Origin: Melitaea cinxia
Taxonomy: Eukaryota > Arthropoda > Insecta > Lepidoptera > Nymphalidae
NCBI RefSeq assembly: GCF_905220565.1
Contig: NC_059401.1
Coordinates: 5,915,001-5,979,000 of the forward strand
Length of the DNA stretch: 64,000 nt
Reading direction: 5' to 3'
The notes beneath the pieces were generated by a model. The model was not told the origin of the DNA, did no database searches, and saw only the letters and a program-made list of their open reading frames with translations. The stretch's first letter is position 1. Each line of letters starts with the position of its first letter. Positions 1 to 13,500 of the stretch are shown piece after piece. Made by a program: the position numbers and the translations under genes.

Positions 1-1129
1 TTAATATAACAACGGACGTCGACAATATCGAGAGCAAACAATTAGAGGCAAGTTAGGGAGACGAAGGGGGCGCCGATTAAGTTATACACATGCGGGTTAG
101 AGGGTAACTCTGACTCAGGAAGATTAAGATTCATCAGAAGGCCCTTACATGGAACAAACATTGTATTACAAGCCGGTGTCTTGGCGATGTTTGCTAAAGG
201 TAGGCGGATGTTAATTTAGAATTCACCCCCTTGGATGCCATGCCCAATATTAATATTTTGATACCGTTGTCCCGACATGATTCTCTTACCGTGATCACGA
301 GAAAAGTTAGAACGTAGAATTTGGTTTTCTTTGGTTAATTTGCGGTAACAAACAAGAGGTGGAACGGAATGGCCATTAATGCTCTGGAAACGCCTTCCAC
401 AGCTTGACCGTCCGAAGGGAACACTCCGCACTATTAAAGTGCTAAGAGGGACATTATTTTACCCTCTTGGGTTCTGTCATCAGAATAAATTAACGGTCTA
501 ATTGCACCTATTATAGTTTAAGGAACTTTGGAGGTGACATTTGATTTACTAATTTTTTGTAGACCACTTGTTAAAGTAAAAGTAAAGATGGCATTCTTTT
601 TTTCTCTCTGAACAAAACAACATTCATTCCATGTACATTTAATTATTTCTTAGAGTAACAGTTTTTTTTTATTTGTTATAATTTTAGATTGCGTAAATAT
701 ATGTTTCATATTTATGTTATTTCTTGTTCTTTTTTTAATTTATTGTTCATCGTATTGATGTTCAAAAAATAAACAAATAACATTTTAATTTTTTGAAAAC
801 TTTCAAGTCTAACAAAATTACTACAACTAAAAAAAGCCTAAACTCTGGGTCCTAATGGAATTTTTTATTTGCATCATAAATTAATAAATCTGTTAAAAAA
901 CCTTAGGGACACTGACAATTTTTACCAAATGACCATTGCACGATAAGCAAGTTAATCTGTAAGATAGATGTCGTACGATCATTGTGTTTGGGGCAGCTGA
1001 ATGATGTGTTTCTTTTGTCTCGCTCAGCGGAGGCGAGACAATGTAAGAAAGGACTAGCGCGTCAGCAATCTCCAATGGTCGAAATATTCGATCGCACAGA
1101 CTTAGAAAGATTTAAAAGGGGCAAAATAG
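1..1129. other. AT-rich stretch without a recognised gene
   Basis: The only open frames are 60 to 71 codons on the minus strand (216-431 and 893-1075), with no recognisable domain. Homopolymer A and T runs are frequent. I see no repeat family here. Confidence 0.5.
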
Positions 1130-1392
1130 TTTTTGAAGTAAAACTTTTTTAGAATCGTTGCGATTTGAAAATCGATGAAACGAAAATGCGCCACGATGTA
1201 GAAATAAACACTTAAATACATAGGACAAGATGAGATAGAATACATTACTACTTAAAACATTAGTTTTGCATAGCGTGTACGACCTTTTTCACGAAACCGT
1301 GATTACCGTCGATATAACAAATCGCAACAGCCTACATTTCTACGACTTTTCAAAAGTTTCACTTCAGTTTTGTGTAAATTGTATACACACAC
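1130..1392 (+). repeat. Short interspersed repeat with GAAGT..ACTTC ends, copy 1
   Basis: About 263 bp. It begins near a tttttgaagta motif and ends near aagtttcacttc followed by an ACAC-rich segment. A diverged copy lies at 58889-59126 on the opposite strand. The two share the stretch around agaatcgttg/gatttgaaa/gaaacgaaaat and the far end. The inverted gaagt/acttc termini and small size suggest a non-autonomous DNA element. The superfamily is unknown. Confidence 0.6.
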
Positions 1393-1514
1393 TTTTTTAC
1401 TACTTACATTAAGATATAACTGTTTTTGTAAATATAATTATATCGAAAAAATAATTATAATATAACTTTATTAGTAGCACTATTTTTAAATACACAGTAC
1501 CTATATGTATTTTC

Positions 1515-1552
<38 letters not shown>

Positions 1553-4500
1553 TTCGAAATTATTTAATACGCAATGAACCTTACCAAAACATACAATATT
1601 AAAAAACTGTAGGTACTACTAGATTTCATTTACGTTATTATACATATATTATATATTTTACGTTATTATAAATTTAAAAAAATGCTTTGTTTGCACTAAT
1701 TTGTATTAAGATACACAAATTCACGATGTTTTAAATTTAGAATTTTAGCAAATTATTTCTGAAATTACTTATAGATGTTAATGCACGGAGTGATATTTGA
1801 TTAATTTTGGTCAATGACCTCTTTTTTATTTGATTTATCATCTCATTCAAATACAGAATAGAATATGGTATGATAAGTCAGATGTATACAGCTTAACCAA
1901 GCTAATATATTTTGACATCTGCTATAAATATTGATGATATAAGATATTGCCATTTCTATAGATTGTAAGCGACTTGATGAAATCAGCACCAAAGATCTGA
2001 GATCCCGAGGTCCGGCACATTAAGTACAGACCGCAGTCCGTTTGTCAATCCGAGGGTGACTTTATTTAAAATGACTGTGTACCTTTTGTTAAAGATATTG
2101 GCCGTTGAAGGGAAAGATTTATTGGTTTCACTAATCTAATACGCCCAACAAATATTCGCTTTCGATGTAATCATAATTAATTACAATAAAAATAACAATA
2201 TTAAAGCGCAAGCATTAAAATTTATTACGTGGAAGGCTGAAACAAATCTTCACATAAGGTTAAGTAGTAAATTAAATAAGCAATTAATGCAAACATTCTT
2301 TTTTTTTAAACTTTAATTAAAGTTTATTTGTAAGAAGAAAATTTACCAATATAGTAAAAATCCTGTTTATAGTCACTATTCGGGATCGTTATCGTTGTAT
2401 TTACCAGAAAAACATGAAGATAAAGGATAAGCTTAGATCTGCGGACGGCTGACCATAGGATAAATCGACCGGTAATAATAAAATGTAAGGGGTAAGAATG
2501 TAGATGGCTATTTAGATAATTGTTAGCTACGTCCGCACTAGCCAGTGTATCGGAAAAGTCGTCAGATATAGGGAGGTTTTATTGCCGCCCGTGGTAGTCA
2601 TTTATAGGAAAACTATCAGAACGGTCATAGGAAATGGATGATCTCGTTTTGTTGTTTCCGCAAAACGGATGTGAGAAATTATTACCGTTTTAGGTGAGTG
2701 GTAGTGTAAGAAATCAATTTAATAATACCAAATGTTAAACGCAAAATTTTAATAAGTAAGTAAACTGTTCAATTTATGATTTAAAAAACCCAGTACTTGA
2801 AAAAGTGTTTATTTTTCCTAAATAAACTTCCGACAACCAGGTGAGAAGTGAAATGATTCGTTATTTTTCCCTTTGCTCCTTGCATATTTTCACTTTGCCT
2901 TATGGTATTTATTTAAACTCTTTGTAGCACTGTAGTGCTTTATATTTATTATACGAGGTAAACGTTTACTTTATCAGTTTACGCTGTAAAAGCGCTGGAA
3001 CGTCATTCAGAGGTAGAACGTTTTATGCGTCACTGAACGCATTCTATCGGTCCCGAAAACGGTCGAATTATGACGGTCAACTGACCACCCAACGGAGACG
3101 CAAACGGGTAATCAGATCGACAAACATTTGCTCCTTTGATATAGATAAATCATCTTTGTATACGCCGCTTTGTTTTAAGCGTAGCAGCATTATAACTTAT
3201 ATCTACTATGTAAATATATTTCTTAGTTTACGATCTCCTATTTATATACAAAACTATTCCCAAACTTAGAGAATGGTAATCTGTACTAATATACAAAACA
3301 CTTATATTAAAAAGTAACATAAATTCGAAGTGTATTTTGAATGATACAAATCCATAGAATCGCGAACATTGCTATCGAACTCATACTCCAAGACGTGACT
3401 GACATGCACTCTTGCTAGATTCATCAAATAAAACCGTGTATCGATAGTAATAAAGCTTACATTCAAGCTGACGTTTAGAAAGCGATGTATTTGCAAGTTG
3501 GATGTTTAACGCCACCTGCGTCGGCTATCGACTCATAATATTCGGCTTAGCGCTCGCTCCACACCGCACGCACAGCGTTTTATATTAGACGACTTGAACT
3601 TGCTAGTGAGAATACGTGAATAAATAAAGGAGAACTTTTTGACTTTAAAATTACAGATTTTATATTACAAAAAATATATAAGGTTTTCACTTATCAGGTG
3701 TATCTATTATTACAATACAATAGCGTGAAATTAATTATAAATTAAACTGTCTTAATTACTGGTAGACTGACCAAGTCGTTTTGATAAACTGTTACGAGTT
3801 AATGATAATACAAAGACAGGCCGGCAACGTAATATAAACAGTGAAATAATACAATGTAGAGGCTCGAGCACGTGATGCATGGGGCTGTTGAAATAATATT
3901 ATCGTTACGACTCCGTACTTACTCTCCAAGGAAAATCAACATAAAGTGAATAAAAGAAAATTATGAATCGCACGAAAAATAAATTACCCCGTGTTGGCGG
4001 CAAAATAACATCACATTTGAATGCCTTTTATGCTTTATGGGCCCGTAACTATATGAATAAGGACTCGCTGCTTTATGAGACATGGGAGCACGTACGCCGC
4101 ATAATTTTTATACTTTACTGTTTAGAATTTATCTTACTTGGTTAAATATTTTTTGAACTGCTCTACACAATGAATGGTAATAGCTTTTACTGTCTTATAA
4201 CAAAAATATAATCAAATTGGCTCTTTTCAATACTCAATTTTATATACAAAAACCTTTTACCTGTAAGAGATATAAGTAGGTATAAAAATTAAATGTTAAT
4301 CAATCTCTGAATTATAACAATAGGTACAGTCACTTAGTCTGAATCTATTTTTATTTAAAACCTTTACCTTAAGCACGTTGATAACAATCGACGAGGAAAT
4401 TTGTAGCAAAAAATAAATGAGACCGATTGCTACTAAAGTACTTGCAATGAGGTATGGCGTGTGAACGCGCCACGCCTACAAACCCTGGCACTTAGGCGCG

Positions 4501-5142
4501 GAATAAATTTCCAATAATTACATTATCGAAAAATATCGTCCCACCTCGCCGCCGACAAATTTCTCAGTACCTCGGAAGCCCATAATTCCTAATGACATGC
4601 AATAACCGTACCCCCAATTTTCGACATAAACCCGCCATAACAATATCGACATCAGCGAAATTTTTCCTCAGGAATTTTTTATTTGAGAATAAGTAACACT
4701 TCACGCTGTAATCAAAATTTTCCGAGCCACCCCGCGGGTCGGGTGTTTATCGGCCAGTCAATTTGATTTTTACCGCCGCTCTGATTTCACTCCTATGGAA
4801 TGTTAAAACGTACGTGCGACCCATCCCTGATTTGCTTAAATAAATCAAAGGAAATATATACACATTGTTTGCATTACAAATTCAATAAATATATATTCTG
4901 TATACCTACTGACCTAATATTATTGACACCATAATTATTGAGTTTTACTTGAAAGTATTGGTTCTAATTGATTTTTTTTGTGTTAATCCATTTTCCAAGG
5001 AAAGCTATCGGCTATGTATTATTTTAATGCGTTTTTTCTCTTCTAAATTAACGTGAGTAAAACCACAGGGCTAGTGTAAATTATATGAACATAAAAATTT
5101 AAAAGTTTCTATCCAAATACTTTATCACAGTCATAATTGTTT
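1393..5142. other. Mostly unique AT-rich DNA, no recognised gene
   Basis: Includes the (AT)n run at 1520-1548 and an 18-bp palindrome centred on ttaattaa near 2306-2323. Patches of higher GC occur at about 3000-3120, 3500-3580 and 4440-4810. Small open frames at 3302-3496 (-) and 3963-4145 (+) carry no recognisable domain. The GC-richer patches could be regulatory, but nothing in the sequence proves it. Confidence 0.45.
1520..1548. repeat. (AT)n microsatellite
   Basis: Uninterrupted alternating TA run of about 29 bp. Confidence 0.95.
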
Positions 5143-5381
5143 GCTCGCAAACGAAAAAAAAAACTGACTTCAATTACATCGGCCATTAATACAACGTAGG
5201 TAGACGAAATAATAGTCGCATAACTCCAAAAGTACTCATCAGATGTCAATCAAATTTAAATGGGACCACATGAAAAAAAGACTTATTGAAATCGGTCTAC
5301 CCAGTAAATAGTTCTGAGACTGATTATAGCATACGTAAAAAAATACAGTCGGTTACCCTCTCTTTTTGGAAGTCGGTAATT
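5143..5381 (-). repeat. aaccgacttc...gaagtcggtt family, short copy
   Basis: Read on the minus strand, it starts with a near-aaccgacttcc terminus, has an A/T tract, passes through accgattt and ctacgttgtatta blocks, and ends at a gacttca/ttcgtttgcgagc terminus. The same order of blocks is seen in the 612-bp copy at 31681-32293. It is internally shorter than that copy. It carries no coding capacity. I know this family as common in Lepidoptera but cannot assign a superfamily. Confidence 0.75.
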
Positions 5382-6680
5382 AAATAATTAATATATAAAC
5401 GTTAACTAATTATAAGGAATTCGATTCCTTAAAAGTGGACCAATCATGCACCAGATCTTACAATATAACATATTTTACTCATATTAAGCTATACGAGTAA
5501 TTGCTATTATCCTGTCGAGCATTCTAGAAATCGTTTCATGCTCTTCTTCTTAAAAGTTCTTTTAGGTCTAAATCATAACTCATTTCGTCAAATACAGTGT
5601 TTCCGTTCGTTTCGTAATAACATTCAAAGGTCTCGGTATCTTCAAATGTCGTAAAATTTTATATTCACTGATTATTGTCCACTGGAATAGAAACGTGTTT
5701 ATATTCTGTCCAGTCGATGTTTCAATTGCATTGGCACTTTACCTTCATAATCCGGTTATTGGAGAAGGGTGGAAAGTAAAGTTTTTTTTATTAAATTTGA
5801 ATTCTCATCTCCATATAGATATGATAAATATAAATTGATGAGAATGAAGATGTATGTAAAATCTACAAAAAGTTTTATGTATTTTTATGTGGTCACTTTT
5901 ATTTAACCTTTTATTTGTTTTTATTATTTCAATATATATTCCTCTTCCTATAAAAGTTTCGTTACTGTTTTGTTTGTAACTGACGATAAGTTCAAATCAA
6001 TTTAAAAAAAAACTGGTTCTTGACAGCAATTTTGATCAAAAATAAGAAGTTTTAACCAAAAGATCAAGAGTTAAGTGTTCCATTTTCACATAGGGCTTAC
6101 CTAAGTTCTCAAGAGTCTGATCACGTTCAAGCCTCCTTATGACTAATGACCAGCTCACATGCCCTTACACCTCTCGCTTTATATTCAAATCATATAGCTT
6201 CCTTGCCCTGATTAATGCTATTTTCTTTATAACCATAAGACGCCTTTTGTTATAAAAGAGATGTTTGAAAATCAAGTTGAATGATTGTCCTTTTAAAATG
6301 TAAAACGACATTAGACAAGAATGCTATAATATCAGTGATAACAAAATAAATCAAAATTATTTTTTTTTCTGAGATTTTTTTTCTGAAAGACTAGTAAAAT
6401 TGTAAGCAATTTGACGATTTAATATGACATAAAAATATAACGGATCACTGTCTTTACATGGAAAATATATGAAAAAAAATATTATAGGGACCTTTATCAA
6501 CACAAATAGCACCGAAAACAATGATTGTTAGAATTTTTGTCAGTTTGTCAATTGGTTCATAAATAAAAAAGTTATGCCAATATACAGAATCACATTGAAC
6601 ATGTATATAACCAAACGACAGTGTTTAAAATCCAAAACAAACCAAAAAGTATATCCAAAAAATACTATCCAAAGTTATTA
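5382..6680. other. Unique AT-rich stretch, no gene seen
   Basis: No open frame of note. A weak short dyad (attctcatc/gatgagaat) lies near 5803-5850. The part after about 6480 may belong to the degenerate repeat whose clear end is at 6681-6714. Confidence 0.4.
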
Positions 6681-6714
6681 TTCCAAGCGGACGAAGTCGC
6701 GGGCACATCTAGTA
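6681..6714 (+). repeat. Terminal fragment of 'cgcggacgaagtcgcgggcac..agctagt' family
   Basis: Contains gcggacgaagtcgcgggcac followed by atctagt, the same terminus seen at 17380-17417 and 44280-44305. The body upstream is too diverged to delimit. Confidence 0.6.
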
Positions 6715-8108
6715 TAGAAATATGTTACATTTTATTCGCTATTAAAACTACACTAAACTGAACTGATATAGAAAACTTAAGTAATTAGTTTGCTGTTGCT
6801 AAAAATTCAATTAACAAACATGTGTTTGATCAAAAACAAAATTTGTTATTAAAGTAAATCAGTGCAAACTTAAACATTTGCTTTCTCTCATTTGTAAGAC
6901 GTCTGGGTACGCCTTAGACAAATTAATAACGAGATAAAGAAACTCGGCGGGTCTTAATTCATTAATTAACCTAATTGTATTTGCTACGGTTCCCATTATG
7001 ATGGTGTTTTTGTGATTAGTACAGAGTTGCTATGTTTGCATGAAAATCTTTCATGAAAAATAAGCCAATTACACGTGTAGATATAAAGTATGGTTCTTTT
7101 TCCCTTTATACAACTTCTGCTCTGTCTTGCAGTCTACAAGACAGAGAAGAAGTGTTGTATACTTAAATATCATTAGCTACTTATTGTTCTATTTAATGTT
7201 TCAAAGATACTTTAAAATATAAATAAGTATAAGCATAATATATAATAGAGCTCACACAAACTCAGTTCTGCAAGAAAACGTAAATTATTAAATATTTATA
7301 GCCGTATTCTCTGTAGTAAAGAAATCTACGGCATGGAAACTGTAGGTTTGTTTGATTGCCGAAGGAAGGGGTAAATCGAAAAGTTTCAACGAAGAAAAAT
7401 TTGGTAATTTAAAGAAACGAAATAAGCGCCGAAGCGACTGTTAGAAAGATTTTTCACTTTCAAACATTAATTGCTGCGGAAAGCAAAATAAGCCTTTGTT
7501 TTGCTTTTTGCTTTATCGGCGTTATGACTTGATTAAATTGTTAAAAAAGTTTAAAATAACGTATATACATATGTAGATTTACATCATTTTCAAAAGAATG
7601 TTATTTTATTATGCAATTTTTTTAACACAATTTAACAACTGTAAATTCCTACATCGATCCAAATGCTGTCACTTAAGGTATATATAGGTTACTATAAGGT
7701 ATACATAGTTATATTAAAAAATAGCTAACAAGCGTGGTTTTACTTGCTTTTTAATAAAAGAAAACTATAAACACAACATTAAGCTCTACATTAGGTCTCT
7801 ATATTCATAGTTAAGAAAACAACAGACGATATTTAAAAAAAAGTGTGGTCAAAGCGGCTGCTTTGCGAATATTTAAAGAATAGTAACTCATCTTAGTATA
7901 ATACTCATTTTTTTTACGGAGCCTGCGTAATATTTTAAGGTCTATCAAGCATTACACCTACTTTATTATCATACTTGTGTCCTGGAATCCCAACAATGAT
8001 AACTGTATCAAATTTTTGCAGAGAACTTCGCGTGATGCCGGAACAAACAGACAAATTATAAAAGTTCTAAAAATAATAGTCATGACTTCTATTGATCTTT
8101 AACTTCAT
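6715..8108. other. Unique AT-rich stretch with one hairpin
   Basis: No gene recognised. It contains the hairpin at 7107-7161. The rest is A/T-rich with scattered T runs. Confidence 0.4.
7107..7161. other. 55-nt imperfect hairpin
   Basis: Two arms of 23 and 25 nt pair around a 7-nt loop (cagtcta). Both outer ends are tata, and the inner stem is ctctgtcttg/caagacagag. One 2-nt bulge and one mismatch interrupt the stem. The size is compatible with a short-hairpin or pre-miRNA precursor, but expression is unknown and palindromic repeat debris is equally possible. Confidence 0.5.
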
Positions 8109-8606
8109 ATGGCTATGCTTGGGGACTGTCTCGAAGTTAGGATTAGAAATGAGACTATCCGCGAGAGAACGAAAGTAACCGACACAGCCTACAGAATTAG
8201 CAACTTAAGTGGCAGTGGGCACCTGTGTCGCAGGAATGATGGCCGTTAAAGGAGACGAGTGCTGGAGTGGTGACCACATGTTGGCAAACACAGTGTGGGG
8301 TGTACTCTGGCTCGCTGAACCGACGATTTATAATAAAATGCGTACACTGCAGCATACATATTATGAAATTAAATTACATATGAAATTATAATAATTTAAT
8401 ACATATGAAGTTACTAACATTAATTTTTACTGTTATAATTAACACAAGTTTAGTTAATAATATTTGTAATACTACGATCTACGTAAGATTGCCGGTGTAG
8501 GCTCGATCAGGATTGCGGAAAACCGAGATGTCTGGCGCAAACTTCGGAAGGCCTCAGTCCAGCAGTGGACTGCAACAAGCTGAACTACCTGACTGGCTGA
8601 CTGACA
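8109..8606 (+). pseudogene. RTE-clade LINE, broken reverse transcriptase C-terminus
   Basis: This is the last part of an endonuclease/reverse transcriptase ORF2 of an RTE-type non-LTR retrotransposon. The first block reads with the RTE pattern RIRNETIRERTKVTDTAYRIS, followed by the CRRNDGR motif and a stop. A frameshift lies at the usual KWQWAGH position near 8200, and further stops follow. The later RWTDDL motif (about 8316-8330) is separated from its continuation DLRKIAGV by an insertion at 8331-8473. After it the frame runs through SIRIAENRDVW to VQQWTATS and a stop, then a (CTGA)n-like tail. The motif order and end are those of RTE elements. The copy is 5'-truncated and cannot make protein. 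Confidence 0.8.
8331..8473. mobile_element. 143-bp insertion inside the RTE copy
   Basis: It splits the conserved DDLRK coding block. An 8-bp acgat(t/c)ta sequence occurs on both sides (8323-8330 and 8474-8481), as expected for a target-site duplication. The insert is AT-rich and has no ORF. Its terminal similarity is weak (taataaaat against the complement of the far end), so the superfamily is open. Eight-bp duplications are typical of hAT-type elements. The same insert is present in the copy at 10330-10588. Confidence 0.55.
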
Positions 8607-10329
8607 TAGTATAATAATTTTGCTAAATATCTTTCATATACAGACGTCAACCTGTACAATTGGATTATATGTTGTTAGAGATGTAGATAACAGCAAACTG
8701 TAGGGGAGGGAAATTGTTTTTTTCCATAATAATTTACTATTGCCATAACCCAACTTTGTAAATAAACTCGAAACAAATTATATCTACTCGTGCTGGTAGC
8801 TCGTAACTCCCCGTGTCGCACATATCATAGGTGCAATACGCGGCAGTAAAAAAGTTCCTATCGGTTATTCGTATTGTTATTTGCGAACTTTTACAAATCG
8901 ATTGTAGCTTGTTTTTATGTACATAATTTTTTACAGCAGAGGTAAAATATTTTTATTTATTAGTATTGTATATTATAAATCTGGAATATGTTACATTGTC
9001 ATTTGTTTCTAGTATTTAATTAGTATCGTAAATGTAAAAGTGAAATAGGTACTTATTAAACATTCAAAATGATTAAAAATACTATATACCTACGTTTTAT
9101 GTTTAAAAGAGAATTTAAAAATATCTACAACCAAATAATCTACGTTATTTTTCTACCTTAATGTATTCATTGTAATTGTATTATTGTTTTGTTCCATAAT
9201 AGAAACAAAATTAAACATTTCAAAGCAAAAGGGCACTTAATTGAGTTTGTTCAGGACAAAACAAAGAAACGAAACTTTTAAATTGAGTGTCCGTGAAGTG
9301 TTGGCTACATGTTGATCTTTGCTACCTGCCCTCTAAAGTTAATATTTTCTTCGTCGAAGTACACGAACGCTCCTGAGCTAAATTAATGCAGTACACTTTT
9401 TCTGGGTTGTTTGTTTTATTTCTAATACAACTTTCTTCATTTTGTTTTACAAGCTTAACCAAGTATTGAAGAATTTAGGACATATTACTGTTAATGTTGA
9501 TAATTATGATGTTAAAAATAAAATGAAACAAATCTGAAACTTATATTTATTTAAGCGAATCTGAAAAAACAAGTATCTATTCGATATTTTCGAATTAAAT
9601 AATGTTAATCACATTAATAAATTCTAAGTCGTATGTTACGTTTAATCAAGTCGACAAGTGGGCAATCAGTGAGTGGTCCCGGAATTAGAATTGAATGTAA
9701 ATGTGCGGGCTTTATCGGGATTATAGTGTTCGTCTGCGAGCGGGAGATAGTTGCGGCTCTACGTCCGAGGTCTTACACGCGTGGTGCCAGCGTAAGGAGA
9801 GACGATGTTAGAAACTATACATATGAAAGGCCCATCATTTATTCTCGTTAAAATTTAAATCGACACAAATAAATGTAACTACGGTTTTTTAAGTACAAAA
9901 ACTGTAGTACTACTTTCGCTGTGCTTTTTACCCTTATGATTATGAAGGTCTATCTCACAATCTGGTGTAGCTTCAATTTTGACTCATCATCTAGACTTAT
10001 CAAACCATAAATAGAAAAAATAAAAGTATAAAAATAACTAGGAGGCTACGAGACTATTACGGTAACATCTCATGAAATTTATTTAACACATACTACTGTA
10101 GGTGAAACCGCGTGCCATAGCCAGATTATTTATACAATTTCAATAACTGTTATAGCCATTAAAGTTGTAAGCCCAGAAAAAATATTTAACAAGTGATAAC
10201 AATTGTATTGTATCTCTTATGGTTCAATGTAAAATGGACGTAATACGGCCGCGAGGCACCCATATCCAACCTCTTTAACAAATTTTACTGCCAACTAATC
10301 CGCCCTTTTCACAGAACAACCCTTAAAGT
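8607..10329. other. Unique AT-rich stretch, no recognised gene
   Basis: A 72-codon open frame at 9633-9851 (+) has no domain that I recognise and no convincing start context. The GC-richer patch at about 9650-9800 is its only distinctive feature. Confidence 0.4.
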
Positions 10330-10588
10330 ATGCGTACACTGCAGCATATATATTATGAAATTAAATTACATATGAAATTATAATAATATAATACATATGA
10401 AGTTACTAACATTAATTTTTACTATTATAATTAACACAAGTTTAGTTAATAATATTTGTAATACTACGATCTACGTAAAATTGCCGGTGTAGACTAGATG
10501 AGGATTGTGCAAAACCAGCATGTCTGGCGCGAACTTGGGGAGGCTTATGTCCAGCAGTGGACTGCAAAAGGCTGAACTGACTGACTGA
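10330..10588 (+). pseudogene. RTE-clade LINE 3' fragment sharing the 8.3-kb insertion
   Basis: Closely similar to 8338-8606. It begins inside the AT-rich insert, continues through the DLRKIAGV block (with a stop after GV), the VWRE-like block and the AYVQQWTA end, then a gaactgactgactga tail. It is truncated at its 5' end at atgcgtacactg. No upstream reverse transcriptase coding sequence is present. Confidence 0.8.
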
Positions 10589-13500
10589 TTTGTAACAGTT
10601 CTAACTGCTATGCCTGCTATGTGACCTCATAAGGATCTACAGCAGGTTTTTTCTATTACAATTTTTCACCATTTAACAGTTTATATATTTCTACTAGCAT
10701 TATGTATTATATGTTATATTATATATCTCTATTGTGCATTATGTACATAGCAGTAGTACATCCGAATTATTTAGATTCCAAAAAAAAAACACATAATTAG
10801 ACTTTTTCAGACAAGTTCAAAACATTTATTAGGGTAGGGTTAAGAAAATACTGCTTCATTTAGCAGGCTCCAGTGTACGCCAACCACTACATGTCTTGTA
10901 CTCAGATAACAGTTATAAGGATATTATCCGTATAAATCTAGGTTATGCCGGTCGGATTAACTTCGTTTTGAAATATACACGCAATTAATTTGCAGTTTAT
11001 GTGAGTTGAGGTAAAAATTTTACACGCATGTAAGATTTAAAAATTTTCCAATATAACTAATTTATTAACAAGTAGTTAATATGTTTTTATTGCGTAATAA
11101 GTAAGTTTTTTTTTTTAATCTGATATTTATAAAATATGTAACTATTATTTTAATTCCTTTATGCACTCACAAACCTATAAATAGCATAAAAGATAGTAAT
11201 GATAAAAAAATTAAGAGAGTGCTACTCAACTATGACATATAACACTTAAATTGGAATCGTTTTGTAACCAAACGCACGAGATTTCATTAATTGTTGCGAA
11301 GTTGTTTCATTAAATCACATCGCGGATTGGAACTATCATTAAGGGTTCTAAGCGATCGAGGCGCTGTCAATCCTGCCAAACCGCGCATTACGCTAAATGG
11401 CTCGCGTAACGGTATGGGATTCCGGGATCCCAGGATCCCGGGATACGGGAGGAAATAGTACCAACATGCAAGGATATTCCGCTACTTATGGACAATAAAG
11501 CAATGTTACACGACTACCGGGCCACGGAAATGGATGTATTTATTATCTAATTTAGTGATGAGACGCAATTATATTATTCGTGTGGTATTTTACATAATTT
11601 CAGAAGCCAAATTATTTCTGAACAGATGTAACGTAATAATTGTTCATATAAATAAAATATTATAGCTTAAACTTTTAATAATTTAATTAATGGTTAGTAA
11701 TATAGACGCATTAAAAGGATTTCTGGAATATTTGTGTGTTACAAAAGATGTATCAAAATTAACTGTATTCATTCGAATTAAAATTCGAAATAATAATAAA
11801 ATCTTTAAATATTACTGTTATTTTATTTCGCTCCTAAAAATATTTTAATTTGTAGTATTTTGCATGTTCCAATAGTTTCGATTCACTTAAGAAAATAAAA
11901 TAGTCCGACTAAAAGTAAAATTTACTTTATTGATTCTAAGATGAATTACGGTTAAATATTCATAGAAATCAAAATAAATCATTGAAAGTTGTGTAACCGT
12001 ACATTTGTTTGTTGATCTACATTCTAGGAGTTGCGACATCAGACGGCAATAATATTCAGTCGGGAAGCATTATCGCTGTTTGACTTCACATTAAATCTTA
12101 GAGGCGGGCCATAAATAACGCAAACTTTTATCCCGCCCGAAATAAGCACTCAAAAATGCAAAGAGCAGAACGATATAGAAGCACGTTCACTAAATTTATT
12201 TTGTTTCGTACAATTCAAATAACCATAACTCACAGAACCTCCGTAAGCCTATCTAACGATATAATGAAACGCCATTAAGTTTCGAAGTAAAGCTTAAGTT
12301 TAGAGTTTGCTTTCTTACCTCGCGATAAAGATGTCTTTCCAATTTATTGATCTCTCTTGCTCGTGATAATAGAATCGTTCGAGTTATTTAATTTTCTCTT
12401 TAAACACATATAAATATAATTTGGTGTTAAATTGATCTGAAGGTGCTCTGATACTAGTCTCTAGGTTGATGTGGTGAACTTGAAATTTTATAAAATCACA
12501 CAAATTGTAACATAATTTGACACAAACTTTTTATGGTCCTATTTTCATTTCACATAATTTTCATGGCTTCAATTCTATTTTTAAAATGTTCCATTTTTTT
12601 TTTTTTTTTTGCATAAAAGTGACAGGCAACTAAACTAACCACTTAACAAAAATGAGTACAACCGTATCTATTCAGACTTCTTAGAGTGTATATTTCTTTA
12701 ACCATTGGCATACCTAAAAGTTACCTACACCAATTGTTTTTTTTACTGTCGTATGTTACGAGTATATCGATACTTCGACCTTGTTAATTAAAAAAAATAC
12801 AGTTTAAAGTGTGAAAATATTTTTTGCTGCTTACAATACAAATAACAATATATTCAGAGTTTGCATAATGTTAAAAGAAAATCAACGAAGCGCAAGGTAA
12901 CACCGTTCAGTCGTCCGTGGCGTTGAAGCCGGTCGCCATCTTACCTCAATAATTAGGCGTTTCGCATTCAGTTCGCGTGGATCGTATGAATTTTACCTAT
13001 TGTCTGACATTGGACCTCGGAAGCTATATCATTTCGCACCTACCTTCGATCTACTTAAGGGTAGGGGAGTGAAAAACGGAACACATTATAAAAGGTCTAC
13101 GATATGGTAGCATATTGGTGACTTTTCATTTCAAGTATAGTTTTTGTTTTGGAAACAATATATTGTTATAAAAATACCTACACAAAAACTACTTTGAGAA
13201 ATTAAGTAAACTATAAAACAAAAAGATCTTTCAAAATAGAATCGTTACCTACTATGTGAAAAATATATATCGGTAAATATTTTCATATTAATTTATATCT
13301 CTATATTTGAACAAAAACCGAATAAACATCACTCAAATCCTCCACTCTGTTAACTAGCTCCCTTGTTTGCGTCTGCACGTCTATTTATACCCAGACAATC
13401 CCTCAACAGTTAAACAAATGCTCCCATTGAAAAATATTAATCTTAGAACGCCGCCTAATAGATATTTATGCATGGTCGGAACTAATTTCCATGAGCGATA

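Noticed and set aside
11422..11441. GC-rich palindrome ccgggatcc/ggatcccgg
   Set aside because: Real as a palindrome, but short and made of overlapping gggatcc repeats. No functional context supports it.
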